Positions 1 to 9,345 of a stretch of 64,000 nucleotides of DNA are shown here, piece by piece (the first letter of the stretch is position 1; the number at the start of each line of letters is the position of its first letter). A program made the translations under genes and the position numbers. The notes below the pieces were generated by a model. It was not told where the DNA came from. It ran no database searches and saw nothing but the letters and a program-made list of their open reading frames with translations. This DNA comes from Buttiauxella selenatireducens (GTDB lineage Bacteria > Pseudomonadota > Gammaproteobacteria > Enterobacterales > Enterobacteriaceae), in contig NZ_CP133838.1 in the NCBI RefSeq assembly GCF_031432975.1, forward strand, positions 558,001-622,000. The letters are read 5' to 3'.

Positions 1-1
1 T

Positions 2-709
2 GAAAACGTGATATCGCCATTGCTGGATATCAAACTGTGGCCGCGAACGTTTGCGGTGGCAGAACGTTTCTGGTCGGCGGAAGATGTGAAAGACATCGAT
101 AACATGTACCAGCGTTTGCAGGCGATAGACGCCTGGTCGAGCGTATCTGTTGGTTTGCAGCAGCACACGGCGGCCGCTCAACAGTTGACGCGCCTTGCGG
201 GCACGCCGGACATTATGCCGCTACAAATTTTGGCTCAGGCCGTTGAACCCGCGCAGTACTACACGCGCCAGCATCTGAAATTCCAGGCGGGAAATTACCA
301 TCACTTCGAACCGCTAAACCGTTTTGCGGATGCGTTAGGTGCAGAAAGTACGCAGGTGCGGGCGCTGGATCGCTGGGTCGATAAGCTCATCGCCGATCCA
401 GAAGACGGTAACAGCGCGGATTCTCTGCGCCATACCTTTGCGCGCTGGCAAAGTAACACCTCAGATGTGCTGGAACTTATCGACGGGAATTATCAGCTCA
501 AGGCATTAAAACCGGTGGCTGAGAATGTCGATAAACTCGCGGGAATGGGGCTGCGGTTAACGGATCTGGTGGCGAAACAGGGAACGTTGAGTGCGGACGA
601 ATCTCATGCGATTCAAAAACAGCTTGATGACGCAGCACAAACACAGGATGAAGTCGTGATTGCGGCGGTTTATCCGTTGCAGAAACTCTTGCGGGCGTGT
701 GTGAAGTAA
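2..709 (+). CDS. Family 20 glycoside hydrolase (beta-N-acetylhexosaminidase-like), C-terminal part
   Basis: The reading frame is open from base 2, so the gene begins outside the window and only the last 235 residues are present. The fragment starts E-N-V-I-S-P and continues LWPRTFAVAERFWS. This is the C-terminal signature of GH20 hexosaminidases, where W-x-E-N-V precedes an L-W-P-R-x-x-A-V-A-E-R-x-W-S block at the end of the catalytic barrel. The catalytic Asp-Glu pair lies upstream and cannot be checked. The remaining roughly 200 residues are a helical C-terminal extension with no motif I recognise. By family the enzyme would remove terminal N-acetylhexosamine from oligosaccharides. It ends 54 bases before the convergent ridA stop. 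The family call is fairly safe; the substrate is not known. Confidence 0.72.
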   Translation, partial: ENVISPLLDIKLWPRTFAVAERFWSAEDVKDIDNMYQRLQAIDAWSSVSVGLQQHTAAAQQLTRLAGTPDIMPLQILAQAVEPAQYYTRQHLKFQAGNYHHFEPLNRFADALGAESTQVRALDRWVDKLIADPEDGNSADSLRHTFARWQSNTSDVLELIDGNYQLKALKPVAENVDKLAGMGLRLTDLVAKQGTLSADESHAIQKQLDDAAQTQDEVVIAAVYPLQKLLRACVK

Positions 710-763
710 AGCGGTATTTGTAGGGCGGGTTGGTTTGATTCACCCGCCACTACATCTTAATCG

Positions 764-1153
764 TTAGCGGCGGATAGCAATCGCTTCGATTTCAATTTTC
801 ACATCTTTTGGCAGACGAGCCACTTCTACGCAAGAACGCGCTGGGAAAGTCGCTTTGTGCTCAGTAAAGAAGGCTTCGTAAGTCGCATTCACGGTTGCGA
901 AGTCGTTCAGGTCTTTAACGAAAACCGTCGTTTTAACGATATCGCCCACTTTCAGGCCAGCCGCTTCAACGATGGCTTGCACGTTTTCCAGAGACTGACG
1001 TGCTTGTGCCGCCACATCTTCTGGCACGGTGCCCGTTTTCGGGTTAACCGGGATCTGGCCGGAAGTGATGATCATGCTGCCAAGGTCAACGCCCTGAACG
1101 TATGGGCCGATAGCTGCTGGCGCGTTTTCGGTGCTGATAGTACGAGAAGACAT
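764..1153 (-). CDS. ridA: RidA, 2-iminobutanoate/2-iminopropanoate deaminase
   Basis: Small cytosolic YjgF/YER057c/UK114 protein of 129 residues that hydrolyses reactive enamine/imine intermediates released by PLP enzymes such as threonine dehydratase. The sequence is nearly that of E. coli RidA, including NAPAAIGPYVQ at the start, SGQIPVNP, and the C-terminal PARSCVEVARLPKDVKIEIE block that carries the conserved Arg. Two in-frame ATGs lie six bases apart. AAGGA sits one base before the outer ATG and seven before the inner one, so the inner ATG (1153) is the start. It lies downstream of pyrBI on the same strand, as in E. coli. Confidence 0.97.
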   Translation of the reverse strand: MSSRTISTENAPAAIGPYVQGVDLGSMIITSGQIPVNPKTGTVPEDVAAQARQSLENVQAIVEAAGLKVGDIVKTTVFVKDLNDFATVNATYEAFFTEHKATFPARSCVEVARLPKDVKIEIEAIAIRR

Positions 1154-1256
1154 TTTCATTCCTTATAAATACCTGCAACTCGAAATCTATAGGTATTGTT
1201 GATGGTAGTGGAAAAGCTCCCGTTCATTATAAGGACGAGAACTATCCCGGCAATGA

Positions 1257-1718
1257 TTAATCAGCCAGCACAACGTAATGTGCGAACTCCTTCTCACAAT
1301 ATTTGCATTTGAGGCTGATACTTTCGTCGCGTTTTTTCACTGCGAATGAAGAATGAACAGGTTCGCTGCGGCTGATGCAGTTGGTATTTGGGCAGACCAG
1401 CACTTTATCAATGCGTGAAGGCAGGCTTGGTTTGCTTTTGCCGACCACTTCGTACTCATCAATACGGTTGACGGTTGCGTGCGGTGCGTACAGCGCCAAC
1501 TGGTTAACTTGCTCGTCGGTCAGGAAGGTATTTTCGATTTTGATAAGATCTTTACGACCTTGTTCGCGTGACGGTAAGTTCAGGCCGATAGTGATGCGCT
1601 GTTCGGTTTCCGTTAACTGGAACAGGGTCAGCAGCTTAAAGCCCACCTGAGCAGGAATATGATCGATAACCGTGCCGCGTTTAATCGCTTCAACTTGTAA
1701 TTTGTTGTCGTGTGTCAT
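1257..1718 (-). CDS. pyrI: PyrI, aspartate carbamoyltransferase regulatory chain
   Basis: Regulatory subunit, 153 residues like E. coli PyrI, which binds CTP/UTP (inhibition) and ATP (activation) and joins PyrB in the c6r6 holoenzyme. The N-terminal allosteric domain starts [22 protein letters not shown]. The C-terminal zinc domain keeps the four cysteines, as C-P-N-x-N-C and later C-K-Y-C, which tetrahedrally bind Zn and form the contact with PyrB. The frame is open for seven codons further upstream, but family alignment and the overlap that would create with pyrB favour the ATG at 1718. It follows pyrB by 17 bases in one transcript. Confidence 0.97.
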   Translation of the reverse strand: MTHDNKLQVEAIKRGTVIDHIPAQVGFKLLTLFQLTETEQRITIGLNLPSREQGRKDLIKIENTFLTDEQVNQLALYAPHATVNRIDEYEVVGKSKPSLPSRIDKVLVCPNTNCISRSEPVHSSFAVKKRDESISLKCKYCEKEFAHYVVLAD

Positions 1719-1735
1719 CTTAATCTTCCTCTTAC

Positions 1736-2668
1736 TCAAACCAGTTCAGGATTCAAAACTAACGCCAGCAGTGCCTGGCGAGCATAGATACCGTTGCCTG
1801 CTTGCTGGAAATACCAGGCGTGAGACGTTTTGTCGACATCAGTGGTTATTTCATCAACGCGTGGCAGCGGGTGCAGGACTTTCATATTTTTGCGCGCATC
1901 GACGAGATCGGCAGCACGCAGAACAAACTGCGCCTTCACGTTGGCGTATTCCGACGGGTCAAGACGCTCTTTCTGTACGCGCGTCATGTACAGAATATCC
2001 AGGTCGGCAACGACATCGTCGATAGCTTCGTGGCAGCTCCAGGCAATCCCTTTTTCATCCAGCATATCGAGAATGTACTTCGGCATCGCCAGCGCATTAG
2101 GTGCGATGAAGTAGAAGCGGTTGCCTTCAAATTTCGCCAGCGCCTGCGCCAGAGAGTGCACGGTGCGGCCATATTTCAGGTCACCCACCATCGCGATATT
2201 CAGGTTTTCCAGACGCCCCTGCGTTTCCTGGATGGTAAACATATCCAACAGCGTTTGAGTCGGATGCTGGTTGGCACCGTCACCCGCATTCAGTACCGGT
2301 ACATTGCCCGAGAATTCAGTTGCCAGGCGCGCCGCCCCTTCTTGCGGGTGGCGCATGACGATGGCGTCAACGTAAGTGCTGATGACCGAAATGGTATCGG
2401 CCAGCGTTTCGCCTTTTTTACCTAGTGAGGTATTGCTGCTGTCTGAGAACCCGACCACTGACGCACCCAGGCGATGAACAGCGGTTTCAAAAGACAGACG
2501 TGTGCGCGTTGATGCTTCAAAGAAACAGCTGGCAACAACGATGTGCTTTAACAGTTCCGGCTGCGGGTGGGCTTTCAGTTTTGCCGCAGTTGAGAGCACC
2601 AGTTCAAGCTCTTCACGACTGAGATCGTTTATGGAAATGATATGTTTTTGATATAGGGGGTTAGCCAT
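1736..2668 (-). CDS. pyrB: PyrB, aspartate carbamoyltransferase catalytic chain
   Basis: Catalytic subunit (310 residues) of the committed step of pyrimidine synthesis: carbamoyl phosphate plus aspartate gives N-carbamoylaspartate. Visible motifs are STRTR (carbamoyl-phosphate loop), the mobile-loop Ser-Leu-Gly-Lys-Lys, [29 protein letters not shown] and HPLPRVDEI, all in family order. The frame is open ten codons upstream, but the protein begins [12 protein letters not shown] as in E. coli, so 2668 is taken as the start. It is transcribed from a promoter above pyrL through the attenuator and co-transcribed with pyrI. Confidence 0.98.
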   Translation of the reverse strand: MANPLYQKHIISINDLSREELELVLSTAAKLKAHPQPELLKHIVVASCFFEASTRTRLSFETAVHRLGASVVGFSDSSNTSLGKKGETLADTISVISTYVDAIVMRHPQEGAARLATEFSGNVPVLNAGDGANQHPTQTLLDMFTIQETQGRLENLNIAMVGDLKYGRTVHSLAQALAKFEGNRFYFIAPNALAMPKYILDMLDEKGIAWSCHEAIDDVVADLDILYMTRVQKERLDPSEYANVKAQFVLRAADLVDARKNMKVLHPLPRVDEITTDVDKTSHAWYFQQAGNGIYARQALLALVLNPELV

Positions 2669-2696
2669 GGTTATCTCCTGTTCTCGGGCGTCGGGC

Positions 2697-2727
2697 AAAA
2701 AAAAAGGCCCCTCAATGAGGGGCCTTT
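2697..2727 (-). terminator. pyrBI attenuator (intrinsic terminator)
   Basis: A stem with arms AAAGGCCCCTCA and TGAGGGGCCTTT, followed on the minus strand by an uninterrupted U tract of eight or nine residues just before pyrB. The last pyrL codons and stop lie inside the stem, so a ribosome translating close behind RNA polymerase would prevent hairpin formation. This is the arrangement of the UTP-sensed attenuator of E. coli pyrBI. Confidence 0.92.
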
Positions 2728-2816
2728 GGAATTGATTGAAGCAACGGAAAGAAAAACAGGTTAGCGCCGTCTTTTAGACGACGTGGTGTGGCAATTTTTT
2801 GAACACACTGGACCAT
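2712..2816 (-). CDS. pyrL: PyrL, pyrBI operon leader peptide
   Basis: A 34-residue ORF on the minus strand, starting [18 protein letters not shown] and passing through FFFPL to a stop inside the attenuator hairpin. GGGAGGA lies just upstream of the ATG. The N-terminal M-V-Q-C-V matches E. coli PyrL, although the peptide is ten residues shorter. The codons around the middle transcribe a U-rich run where polymerase pauses when UTP is low, letting the ribosome catch up and suppress termination. The peptide itself probably has no separate function; this is inferred from the E. coli system. Confidence 0.9.
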   Translation of the reverse strand: MVQCVQKIATPRRLKDGANLFFFPLLQSIPKAPH

Positions 2817-2949
2817 GCTTCCTCCCGGCAAATTGTGGCGCATTATACGCGTGTAAGAGGACACTTCAAGCGAATAATTCACCTGGTTTCGCCATTAGCA
2901 ATCGGTTGCAGTGGGGCATTCATATTTCGAATGCCCCGAATTGGCTTAA

Positions 2950-4272
2950 TCAGACTTTCTTCTCACGCAGTTCGAAGCGTGGAGAGATCAGGCCATACAG
3001 CGTCCAGCCCAGGAAGGTCACGATGGCACCATACATCATCGCTTCTTCACCGGATGAATACAGTGCGTAGAAACTATACATTGCGCCAATAAACGCAAAG
3101 ATGTTGGCCAAACGGGCTTTGCTCGGATCCACTTTCGCCACTTTCTGGATAATAACCAACGCCGCCATCGACAGGATGTAAGGGATAATATTGGTCACAA
3201 CGGCCAGGTTAACCAACACGTTGAACTGCTTGTTCAGTGATGGGCTGATGGTCATCAAAGACAATACAGACTGGATGATAACGATAACGATCATCCCTTT
3301 CACTGGTGCTTCGGCTTTGGTCAGTTTAGAGAAAATTTTCGGGAAATAACCTTCGTCTGCAGAGGATTTGAATACCTGAGCAATCGTGAACTGCCAGCCC
3401 AACAGCGAACCTACGCAGGACATAATCATCAATGCCATGATGATTTTACCCACTGTTGGGGTAAACATCTGAGCAAAGGCTAAACCAAACGGCGCGGTTG
3501 AATTGGCCAGATCCATATTTGGAACGATACCGGCGATAACGTTAGTGGAAACAATATAGATAACCGCAGCGCCCAGTGTTCCGCCTAATACGGCGATAGG
3601 AACGTTACGCTCTGGGTTTTCAACAACATCGGTGTTTGCACAGGCAGATTCTAAACCTAAGAATGCCCACAGTGTCATGGCGATAGAAGAACCGATGGCT
3701 TCAAAAACAGGAAGATGATGCGGGTTCCATGACTCAACATACATCGTTGGGCTGAACCAGAACCAACCAATGATTGAAATGCCCACAACAGGAATAATTA
3801 CACCCCATACCGTCACACCACTAATGCGTCCGGTAATGCGTGCACCGCCGAAGTTTGCGACTGTCGCAATCCACAACACCGCGATTGTTGCGAGACAAAT
3901 CCCGATTGGCGATAACGTGGCATTCAACAATTCTGTACCGTAACCCACTGCGGAAATGGCAATCGCAACGTTCGCAATGAGCAGAGAAACCCCATAGGTG
4001 TAGTTCGCCATAAAGTTGCCAGATTTGCCGAAGGCATATTCTGCATAACCGCCCATACCGCCTGATTTGCGGCTGAACATCCCACATTTAGCAAATGCGT
4101 AAGCCAGGGCCATAGAGCCCAATGCTGTGACTAACCACGAAACGATGGAAAGTGTACCCACTTCCGCTAATTTGGTTGGCAACATGATGATCCCTGATCC
4201 CATCATGTTTACCGCGGTCAAAATGGTGAGCTGAACCACACCCATTTTGTTGTTGCCCTTAGACTTACTCAT
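2950..4272 (-). CDS. potE: PotE, putrescine/ornithine antiporter
   Basis: Inner-membrane APC-superfamily exchanger of 440 residues with about 12 membrane segments. It imports ornithine against putrescine and so supports acid resistance when coupled to SpeF. The sequence closely tracks E. coli PotE: the N-terminal GVVQLTILTAVNMMGSGIIM segment, WAFLGLESACANTDVVENPERN in the middle, and SPRFELREKK at the end. It differs from AdiC and CadB in these blocks. It lies 243 bases downstream of speF in the same direction, and an ERIC element fills that gap, so potE expression probably depends on transcription through the repeat. Confidence 0.96.
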   Translation of the reverse strand: MSKSKGNNKMGVVQLTILTAVNMMGSGIIMLPTKLAEVGTLSIVSWLVTALGSMALAYAFAKCGMFSRKSGGMGGYAEYAFGKSGNFMANYTYGVSLLIANVAIAISAVGYGTELLNATLSPIGICLATIAVLWIATVANFGGARITGRISGVTVWGVIIPVVGISIIGWFWFSPTMYVESWNPHHLPVFEAIGSSIAMTLWAFLGLESACANTDVVENPERNVPIAVLGGTLGAAVIYIVSTNVIAGIVPNMDLANSTAPFGLAFAQMFTPTVGKIIMALMIMSCVGSLLGWQFTIAQVFKSSADEGYFPKIFSKLTKAEAPVKGMIVIVIIQSVLSLMTISPSLNKQFNVLVNLAVVTNIIPYILSMAALVIIQKVAKVDPSKARLANIFAFIGAMYSFYALYSSGEEAMMYGAIVTFLGWTLYGLISPRFELREKKV

Positions 4273-4287
4273 AATCTGTTCCTTCTT

Positions 4288-4412
4288 TACCCTTCATACT
4301 TCAAGTTGCATCTTTGTTGGCTGCGTTCACTCACCCAAATCACTTACTTTTGTAAGCTCATCGGGATTCATTCTCTTGCCGCCTCAATGCAACTCGAATT
4401 ATTTTGGGTATA
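4288..4412. repeat. ERIC element 1 (full length), between speF and potE
   Basis: About 125 bp, beginning TACCCTTCATACTTCAAG and ending TCGAATTATTTTGGGTATA, so the termini form an imperfect inverted repeat. The centre carries the diverged ERIC core, CTCACCCAAATCACTTAC followed by GTAAGCTCATCGGGATTCA. The length and ends match the enterobacterial repetitive intergenic consensus. It lies inside the speF-potE transcript. Confidence 0.9.
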
Positions 4413-4515
4413 TAAACATTGTGATGTGAAGAACCGTTCATCACGGTTCTTCACTGTTTCTTTTTATGGGAAAATCAGTTTTTGCCAGTGACCCTGACGT
4501 TTGCTGACTTCAGAT

Positions 4516-6678
4516 TTATTGTTTAATAACATAGCCATAAGCGCGTTTTTTACGATCGTCATCCTGCTTGATATAGACACCCTGTAATTCAGGCGCAAAG
4601 CCTGGTAACAGATTGATCCCTTCTTCCAGTGCCAGGAAATAACGCTGCACAGAACCGCCCCAGATCTCGCCCGGAACAACACATAAAACACCCGGAGGAT
4701 ATGGCAGAGCACCTTCAGCAGCGATACGACCTTCAACCTGAGATAACGCCACTAATTCAACGTTACCGCGTACAAACTCAATGTTTGCCTCTTGAGGATT
4801 CATCACCACTTTCGGGAAGTGATCTTTACGGAACATCTCTTTTTGCAACTGCTTCACGTTATGGCTGACGTACAAGTCATGCATTTCCTGACACAGCTGA
4901 CGGATGGTGTAGCCTTCGTAACGTTCTTCGTAGGTTTTGTAGATAGATGGCAGCACTTCAGACAACGGAGCATCTTCTTCGATCAGGCGTTCAAAACGAG
5001 CAATTTGGGCAACAAGATGCTGCATCTTCGCCATGTCTTCGGCAGGCGTCATCAGGAACAGAATGGAGTTGAGGTCACATTTCTCCGGTACGATGCCGTT
5101 CTCACGCAGGAAGTTGGCAAGGATAGTCGCAGGCACGCCGAAGCTGTCGTATTCACCGGTCTGAACATTAATACCTGGAGTGGTCAGCATCAGTTTGCAT
5201 GGGTCAACGAAGTATTGATGCTCTGCGTAATTATCAAATGAGTGCCAGCGTTCACCTGGAATGAAGTTGAAGAAACGCAGGTCGTTTGCCATGGTTTCAG
5301 TATCAAAATCTTCCCACTTACGGCCATCGATGGTTTCCGGCACGAACGGACGGATATGTTTGCAGAGTTTTAACAGCAGCTTACGAGTCTCAATCCCCAC
5401 TTTTACGCAGTCCATCCACATACGCTTACCGCTTTCGCCTTCATGCATTTTGGCGTTAACGTCAAGGGCTGCAAACAGCGGGTAGAACGGGCTGGTGGAG
5501 GCATGCATCATAAACGCGTTGTTCATACGTTTATGATTTACATAGCGAGATTGGCCTTTAATGTGTTTGTCTTTTTTGTGGATTTGCGAAGTCTGAGAGA
5601 AGCCCGCCTGCTGTTTATGTACTGACTGCGTCACCAGAATACCAGGATCATTTTCATTCAGTTCAAGCAACAGAGGTGAACAGTCATTCATCATCGGAAT
5701 GAATTGCTCGTAACCCACCCACGCAGAATCAAACAGGATGTAGTCGCAAAGATGACCAATCTTATCGACAACCTGACGCGCGTTATAAATCGTACCGTCG
5801 TAGGTACCCAGTTGAATAACAGCCAGACGGAACGGACGCTTTTCAGCGCTTCGATTTGGCGCAACTTCACGGACTAAATCACGGAGATATTTTTCTTCAA
5901 AGCAGTGAGCATCAATACCGCCGATAAAACCGAACGGGTTACGTGCTGTTTCCAGATAGACAGGAGTCGCGCCTGCCTGAATCAATGCACCGTGGTGGTT
6001 GGATTTATGGTTATTACGGTCAAATAGCACCAGGTCGCCCGGCGCTAACAATGCGTTCAATACCACTTTGTTAGAAGATGAAGTCCCGTTTAATACGAAG
6101 TAGGTTTTATCCGCGTTAAACACTTTCGCCGCATGCATCTGAGCAGTACACGGAGCGCCTTCGTGGATCAGCAAATCACCCATTGAAACGTCAGCGTTAC
6201 ACAGGTCAGAGCGGAATAACGTTTCACCAAAGTAATCAAAGAATTGGCGGCCGGCTGGGTGACGACGGAAGAATTGTCCACCCTGGTGTCCTGGGCAGTC
6301 GAAGGCGGCATTACCCTGCTGCACATAGTCCACCAGGCTGCCGAAGAACGGTGGCAGAACTTCTTTCTCATATTTAACCGCAGCGGCTTCCAGTTGTTTG
6401 CCGTAGAAATCAACATTTCCATCGCACAGTTCAAACACGCCAGTTACGCGAGGCAGCACTTCTGCTGGCAGCTCTTCTTCGCAGCAAACCGCGACAAAGA
6501 TTGGAATACCGAAACCAGTTTGTTCAATGGTATTCAACATACCCGATGTCGCATCTTTAACGGAAATAACGGCAGCTGACACATCAGTAAAATTAGTATT
6601 CGTTATATCGACAGTTTCGCGCTCGGTGTTAAAGCATTCTGTCGTGTTGGTACTAACTGCTATTTTTAATTTTTCCAT
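4516..6678 (-). CDS. speF: SpeF, inducible ornithine decarboxylase
   Basis: PLP-dependent fold-type I decarboxylase of exactly 720 residues, converting ornithine to putrescine plus CO2. An N-terminal wing domain (about residues 1-107) is followed by the PLP domain. The cofactor lysine is K355 in S-V-H-K-Q, the same position as in E. coli SpeF. Other blocks include DCPGHQGGQFFRRHPAG, NGTSSSNK and FDSAWVGYEQF. The C-terminal domain ends PPGVLCVVPGEIW and then GAYGYV-like residues. The upstream 5' region carries the speFL arrest leader, so expression should respond to ornithine. PotE is encoded downstream. Confidence 0.97.
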   Translation of the reverse strand: MEKLKIAVSTNTTECFNTERETVDITNTNFTDVSAAVISVKDATSGMLNTIEQTGFGIPIFVAVCCEEELPAEVLPRVTGVFELCDGNVDFYGKQLEAAAVKYEKEVLPPFFGSLVDYVQQGNAAFDCPGHQGGQFFRRHPAGRQFFDYFGETLFRSDLCNADVSMGDLLIHEGAPCTAQMHAAKVFNADKTYFVLNGTSSSNKVVLNALLAPGDLVLFDRNNHKSNHHGALIQAGATPVYLETARNPFGFIGGIDAHCFEEKYLRDLVREVAPNRSAEKRPFRLAVIQLGTYDGTIYNARQVVDKIGHLCDYILFDSAWVGYEQFIPMMNDCSPLLLELNENDPGILVTQSVHKQQAGFSQTSQIHKKDKHIKGQSRYVNHKRMNNAFMMHASTSPFYPLFAALDVNAKMHEGESGKRMWMDCVKVGIETRKLLLKLCKHIRPFVPETIDGRKWEDFDTETMANDLRFFNFIPGERWHSFDNYAEHQYFVDPCKLMLTTPGINVQTGEYDSFGVPATILANFLRENGIVPEKCDLNSILFLMTPAEDMAKMQHLVAQIARFERLIEEDAPLSEVLPSIYKTYEERYEGYTIRQLCQEMHDLYVSHNVKQLQKEMFRKDHFPKVVMNPQEANIEFVRGNVELVALSQVEGRIAAEGALPYPPGVLCVVPGEIWGGSVQRYFLALEEGINLLPGFAPELQGVYIKQDDDRKKRAYGYVIKQ

Positions 6679-7001
6679 TTTGATTTTTGTCTCTTGTATT
6701 CTGAGTAAGTAAAATTTGGGTATAGCATGGCCGTCAGATATTCCCTCAAGGGAACCCGATGCTTATTATTTTTTTTAAGGCAATAGTTCCCCGCAATAAT
6801 TCGTATTAGTGAATTACTGAAATGAACCAATAAATGCCAGGTGATTGATTCACCGGATTGGCTTAAATGCTAATTTGGATAGTCAGGTGCTGCACGTGAA
6901 ATGACAGATAACAGCATGCTTTTCAGCACACTACTGAGATTTCAGATGTTTAGTGACTAGCAGGCACGAGTATCCGCATAAGCAGATGCCGTGGGGGGAG
7001 T
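6679..7001 (-). promoter_or_regulatory. speF leader region between speFL and speF
   Basis: This 323-base stretch has no convincing ORF. It separates the speFL stop from the speF start on the minus strand. It contains short hairpin-forming sequence, for example TTCCCTCAAGGGAA at 6741-6754, and a T-rich run just beyond it. In E. coli and Salmonella this interval contains a Rho-dependent terminator that is masked when a ribosome stalls at the end of speFL on ornithine. Here the function is inferred from the layout; no Rho site can be proven by eye. Confidence 0.6.
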
Positions 7002-7106
7002 TTACTTAGAGTTGAAAAGATGAAAATCAAAACAGCTACGGTGTATGAGCATCATAATATGCGTAACCCGTCGGATATGTGGCATGGACTTATTATTGTT
7101 TTCCAT
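7002..7106 (-). CDS. speFL: SpeFL, ornithine-sensing arrest leader peptide
   Basis: A 34-residue ORF upstream of speF, the same length as E. coli SpeFL. It starts MENNNKSMPHIRRVTHIM and its tail has HRSCFDFHLFNSK where E. coli has HRNSFDFHFFNAR. The ornithine-binding F-D-F-H part is unchanged. AAGGAAATA lies upstream of the ATG. In E. coli, free ornithine lodges in the ribosome exit tunnel with this nascent peptide, stalls the ribosome at the stop codon and prevents Rho termination before speF. The same role is inferred here from length, position and motif. Confidence 0.93.
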   Translation of the reverse strand: MENNNKSMPHIRRVTHIMMLIHRSCFDFHLFNSK

Positions 7107-7292
7107 TTTCTATTTCCTTATATGGTGGGAAATCGAGGTTATTGTAATCAGGGAAATATATAAAACCGTGACATTGGTCACTATTGGTTTTTATGTGGAA
7201 AACAAAACATCGTTTTTATTTATGTCAAATGAATAAAATGTCGTTTGCCTGGGTTGTTGAAATGTAAAGTAATTATCACAAGAAGGAAGAGT

Positions 7293-7370
7293 ATGAACGA
7301 AATAGTCGCAAGCCATCATGAATACCCGCGCCAGTTCTTGAAAATGATACCCGTAACCCCTCGATGTTGA
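7293..7370 (+). CDS. Possible 25-residue small protein or leader ORF
   Basis: ATG at 7293 is preceded by AGAAGGAAGAG, one of the strongest ribosome-binding sequences in the window. The frame encodes 25 residues (MNEIVASHHEYPRQFLKMIP then VTPRC). The next ATG (7364) overlaps its end as ATGTTGA, which suggests translational coupling to the following small ORF. I do not recognise the peptide. It may be a leader peptide, a small protein, or chance; the ribosome-binding site and the overlap are the only support. Confidence 0.35.
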   Translation: MNEIVASHHEYPRQFLKMIPVTPRC

Positions 7371-7585
7371 TAATAAGATGGGAGGTTATTGTTAACAGTT
7401 TGTCTCAGTGGTGCGGTTTTTTATGTATTCATAATTATTCATTTAAATTATGTGTTTTTGCATTTTTATTCATTGAAATTATGTTAGCAATTAATGCTGT
7501 GCAGGCTTCATTTTATGAAGCATATCTCTGCTTGCTGATCTCTATCTGGTTTTTATCTGCTGTTTTTCCAGGTTATGGCTCTTAA
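7364..7585 (+). CDS. Possible 73-residue small membrane protein
   Basis: An ORF of 73 codons that overlaps the stop of the preceding 25-codon ORF. The product would have two hydrophobic stretches, roughly residues 18-46 (a C-G-F-L-C start and F-A-F-L-F-I-E-I-M-L-A core) and residues 52-70 (Y-L-C-L-L-I-S-I-W-F-L-S-A-V). This fits a two-span inner-membrane protein. The DNA is much richer in A+T than the surrounding genes, and no family is recognised. AT-rich DNA favours hydrophobic codons by chance, so this is tentative. Confidence 0.3.
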   Translation: MLIIRWEVIVNSLSQWCGFLCIHNYSFKLCVFAFLFIEIMLAINAVQASFYEAYLCLLISIWFLSAVFPGYGS

Positions 7586-8226
<641 letters not shown>

Positions 8227-8235
8227 TCCTTCAGA

Positions 8236-8262
8236 TGTCGGGTGGCGCAGCGTCACCCGACA
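8236..8262. terminator. Hairpin between convergent tabA and argI
   Basis: Nine-base-pair stem TGTCGGGTG / CACCCGACA with a nine-base loop, centred between the two convergent stop codons. No strong U tract follows on either strand, so it may stabilise 3' ends or be a REP-like unit rather than a classical terminator. Confidence 0.5.
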
Positions 8263-8271
8263 ATTAACATC

Positions 8272-9279
8272 TCAACTCTGAACCAACGTCGCAACCATCA
8301 CAGCTTTAATGGTATGCATACGGTTTTCAGCCTGATCAAAAACCACGCTGTTTGGTGATTCAAACACCTCGTCCGTGACTTCCATGCCACCGTGCAGGCC
8401 ATATTGTTCCGCCATTTTTTTGCCAAGCGTCGTTTGGTCGTCGTGGAATGCTGGCAGACAGTGGAGGAATTTCACGTCAGGATTGTCGGTCAGTGCCAGC
8501 ATTGCGCGATTGACCTGATAATCCCGTAACAGATTGATACGCTCCGCCCAAATCTCTTTAGGCTCGCCCATCGACACCCACACATCGGTATAAATGAAAT
8601 CGGCACCTTTTACGCCCGCAGCAATATCTTCTGTCAGGGTGATGCTCCCACCGTTGTGCTCTGCTTGAGCCTGGCATTCTGTGACCAGTTTTTCATCCGG
8701 CCAACAGGCCTTCGGCGCTACCAGGCGCAAATTCAACCCCGTCAACGCGGCAGCTTCCAGCATCGAATTGCCCATGTTATTACGCGCATCGCCAGCATAA
8801 ACCAGCGTCATCTGCTGGAAGGTTTTGCCTGGCATGTGCTCTTGCATAGTCAGCAAATCCGCCAGTAATTGCGTCGGGTGAAACTCATTGGTCAGCCCGT
8901 TCCAGACAGGAACGCCGGCATACTGCGCCAGGGTTTCAACGATTTCCTGGCCAAACCCGCGATACTGAATGCCATCGTACATCCGGCCTAATACGCGAGC
9001 AGTATCCTTAATTGATTCTTTATGCCCAATTTGGCTTCCGCTTGGGCCGAGATAAGTGACTCGCGCCCCCTGGTCAAATGCGGCAACTTCGAAAGAGCAC
9101 CTCGTACGAGTCGAGTCTTTTTCGAAGATGAGCGCAATATTTTTACCAGTAAGATGCTGAATTTCAGTGCCTTTATTCTTATCGTTTTTCAGTTTGGCAG
9201 ACAGGGCGAGCAATTCTTTAAGTTGTGCAGGGGTGAAATCCAATAATTTTAGAAAATGCTTTTGATAGAAATGACTCAT
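8272..9279 (-). CDS. argI: ArgI, ornithine carbamoyltransferase
   Basis: Cytosolic trimeric enzyme (335 residues) making citrulline from ornithine and carbamoyl phosphate in arginine synthesis. Motifs in order: [17 protein letters not shown] (carbamoyl-phosphate loop), [24 protein letters not shown], and HCLPAFHD with the catalytic Cys. The start [15 protein letters not shown] matches E. coli ArgI/ArgF. Two adjacent ARG boxes upstream indicate ArgR-arginine repression. The gene order tabA-argI-rraB is that of E. coli K-12. Confidence 0.97.
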   Translation of the reverse strand: MSHFYQKHFLKLLDFTPAQLKELLALSAKLKNDKNKGTEIQHLTGKNIALIFEKDSTRTRCSFEVAAFDQGARVTYLGPSGSQIGHKESIKDTARVLGRMYDGIQYRGFGQEIVETLAQYAGVPVWNGLTNEFHPTQLLADLLTMQEHMPGKTFQQMTLVYAGDARNNMGNSMLEAAALTGLNLRLVAPKACWPDEKLVTECQAQAEHNGGSITLTEDIAAGVKGADFIYTDVWVSMGEPKEIWAERINLLRDYQVNRAMLALTDNPDVKFLHCLPAFHDDQTTLGKKMAEQYGLHGGMEVTDEVFESPNSVVFDQAENRMHTIKAVMVATLVQS

Positions 9280-9306
9280 ATTTTCCTCTCATGGCATAAG
9301 CCGACA

Positions 9307-9345
9307 ATTGAATACAAATTCAATTTATATGTATAGATATTCATT
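9307..9345 (-). promoter_or_regulatory. Tandem ARG boxes (ArgR operators) of argI
   Basis: Two 18-bp sites 3 bp apart, 28 bases or more upstream of the argI start. Box 1 is ATTGAATACAAATTCAAT (9307-9324), almost the WNTGAATWWWWATTCANW consensus. Box 2 is TATGTATAGATATTCATT (9328-9345), weaker in its left half. The 3-bp spacing is the usual arrangement for binding one ArgR hexamer. Confidence 0.88.

Noticed and set aside
4247-4491. Short ORFs across the potE-speF gap
   Set aside because: They are translations of ERIC element 1; the same applies to the ORF at 63498-63725 over ERIC element 4.
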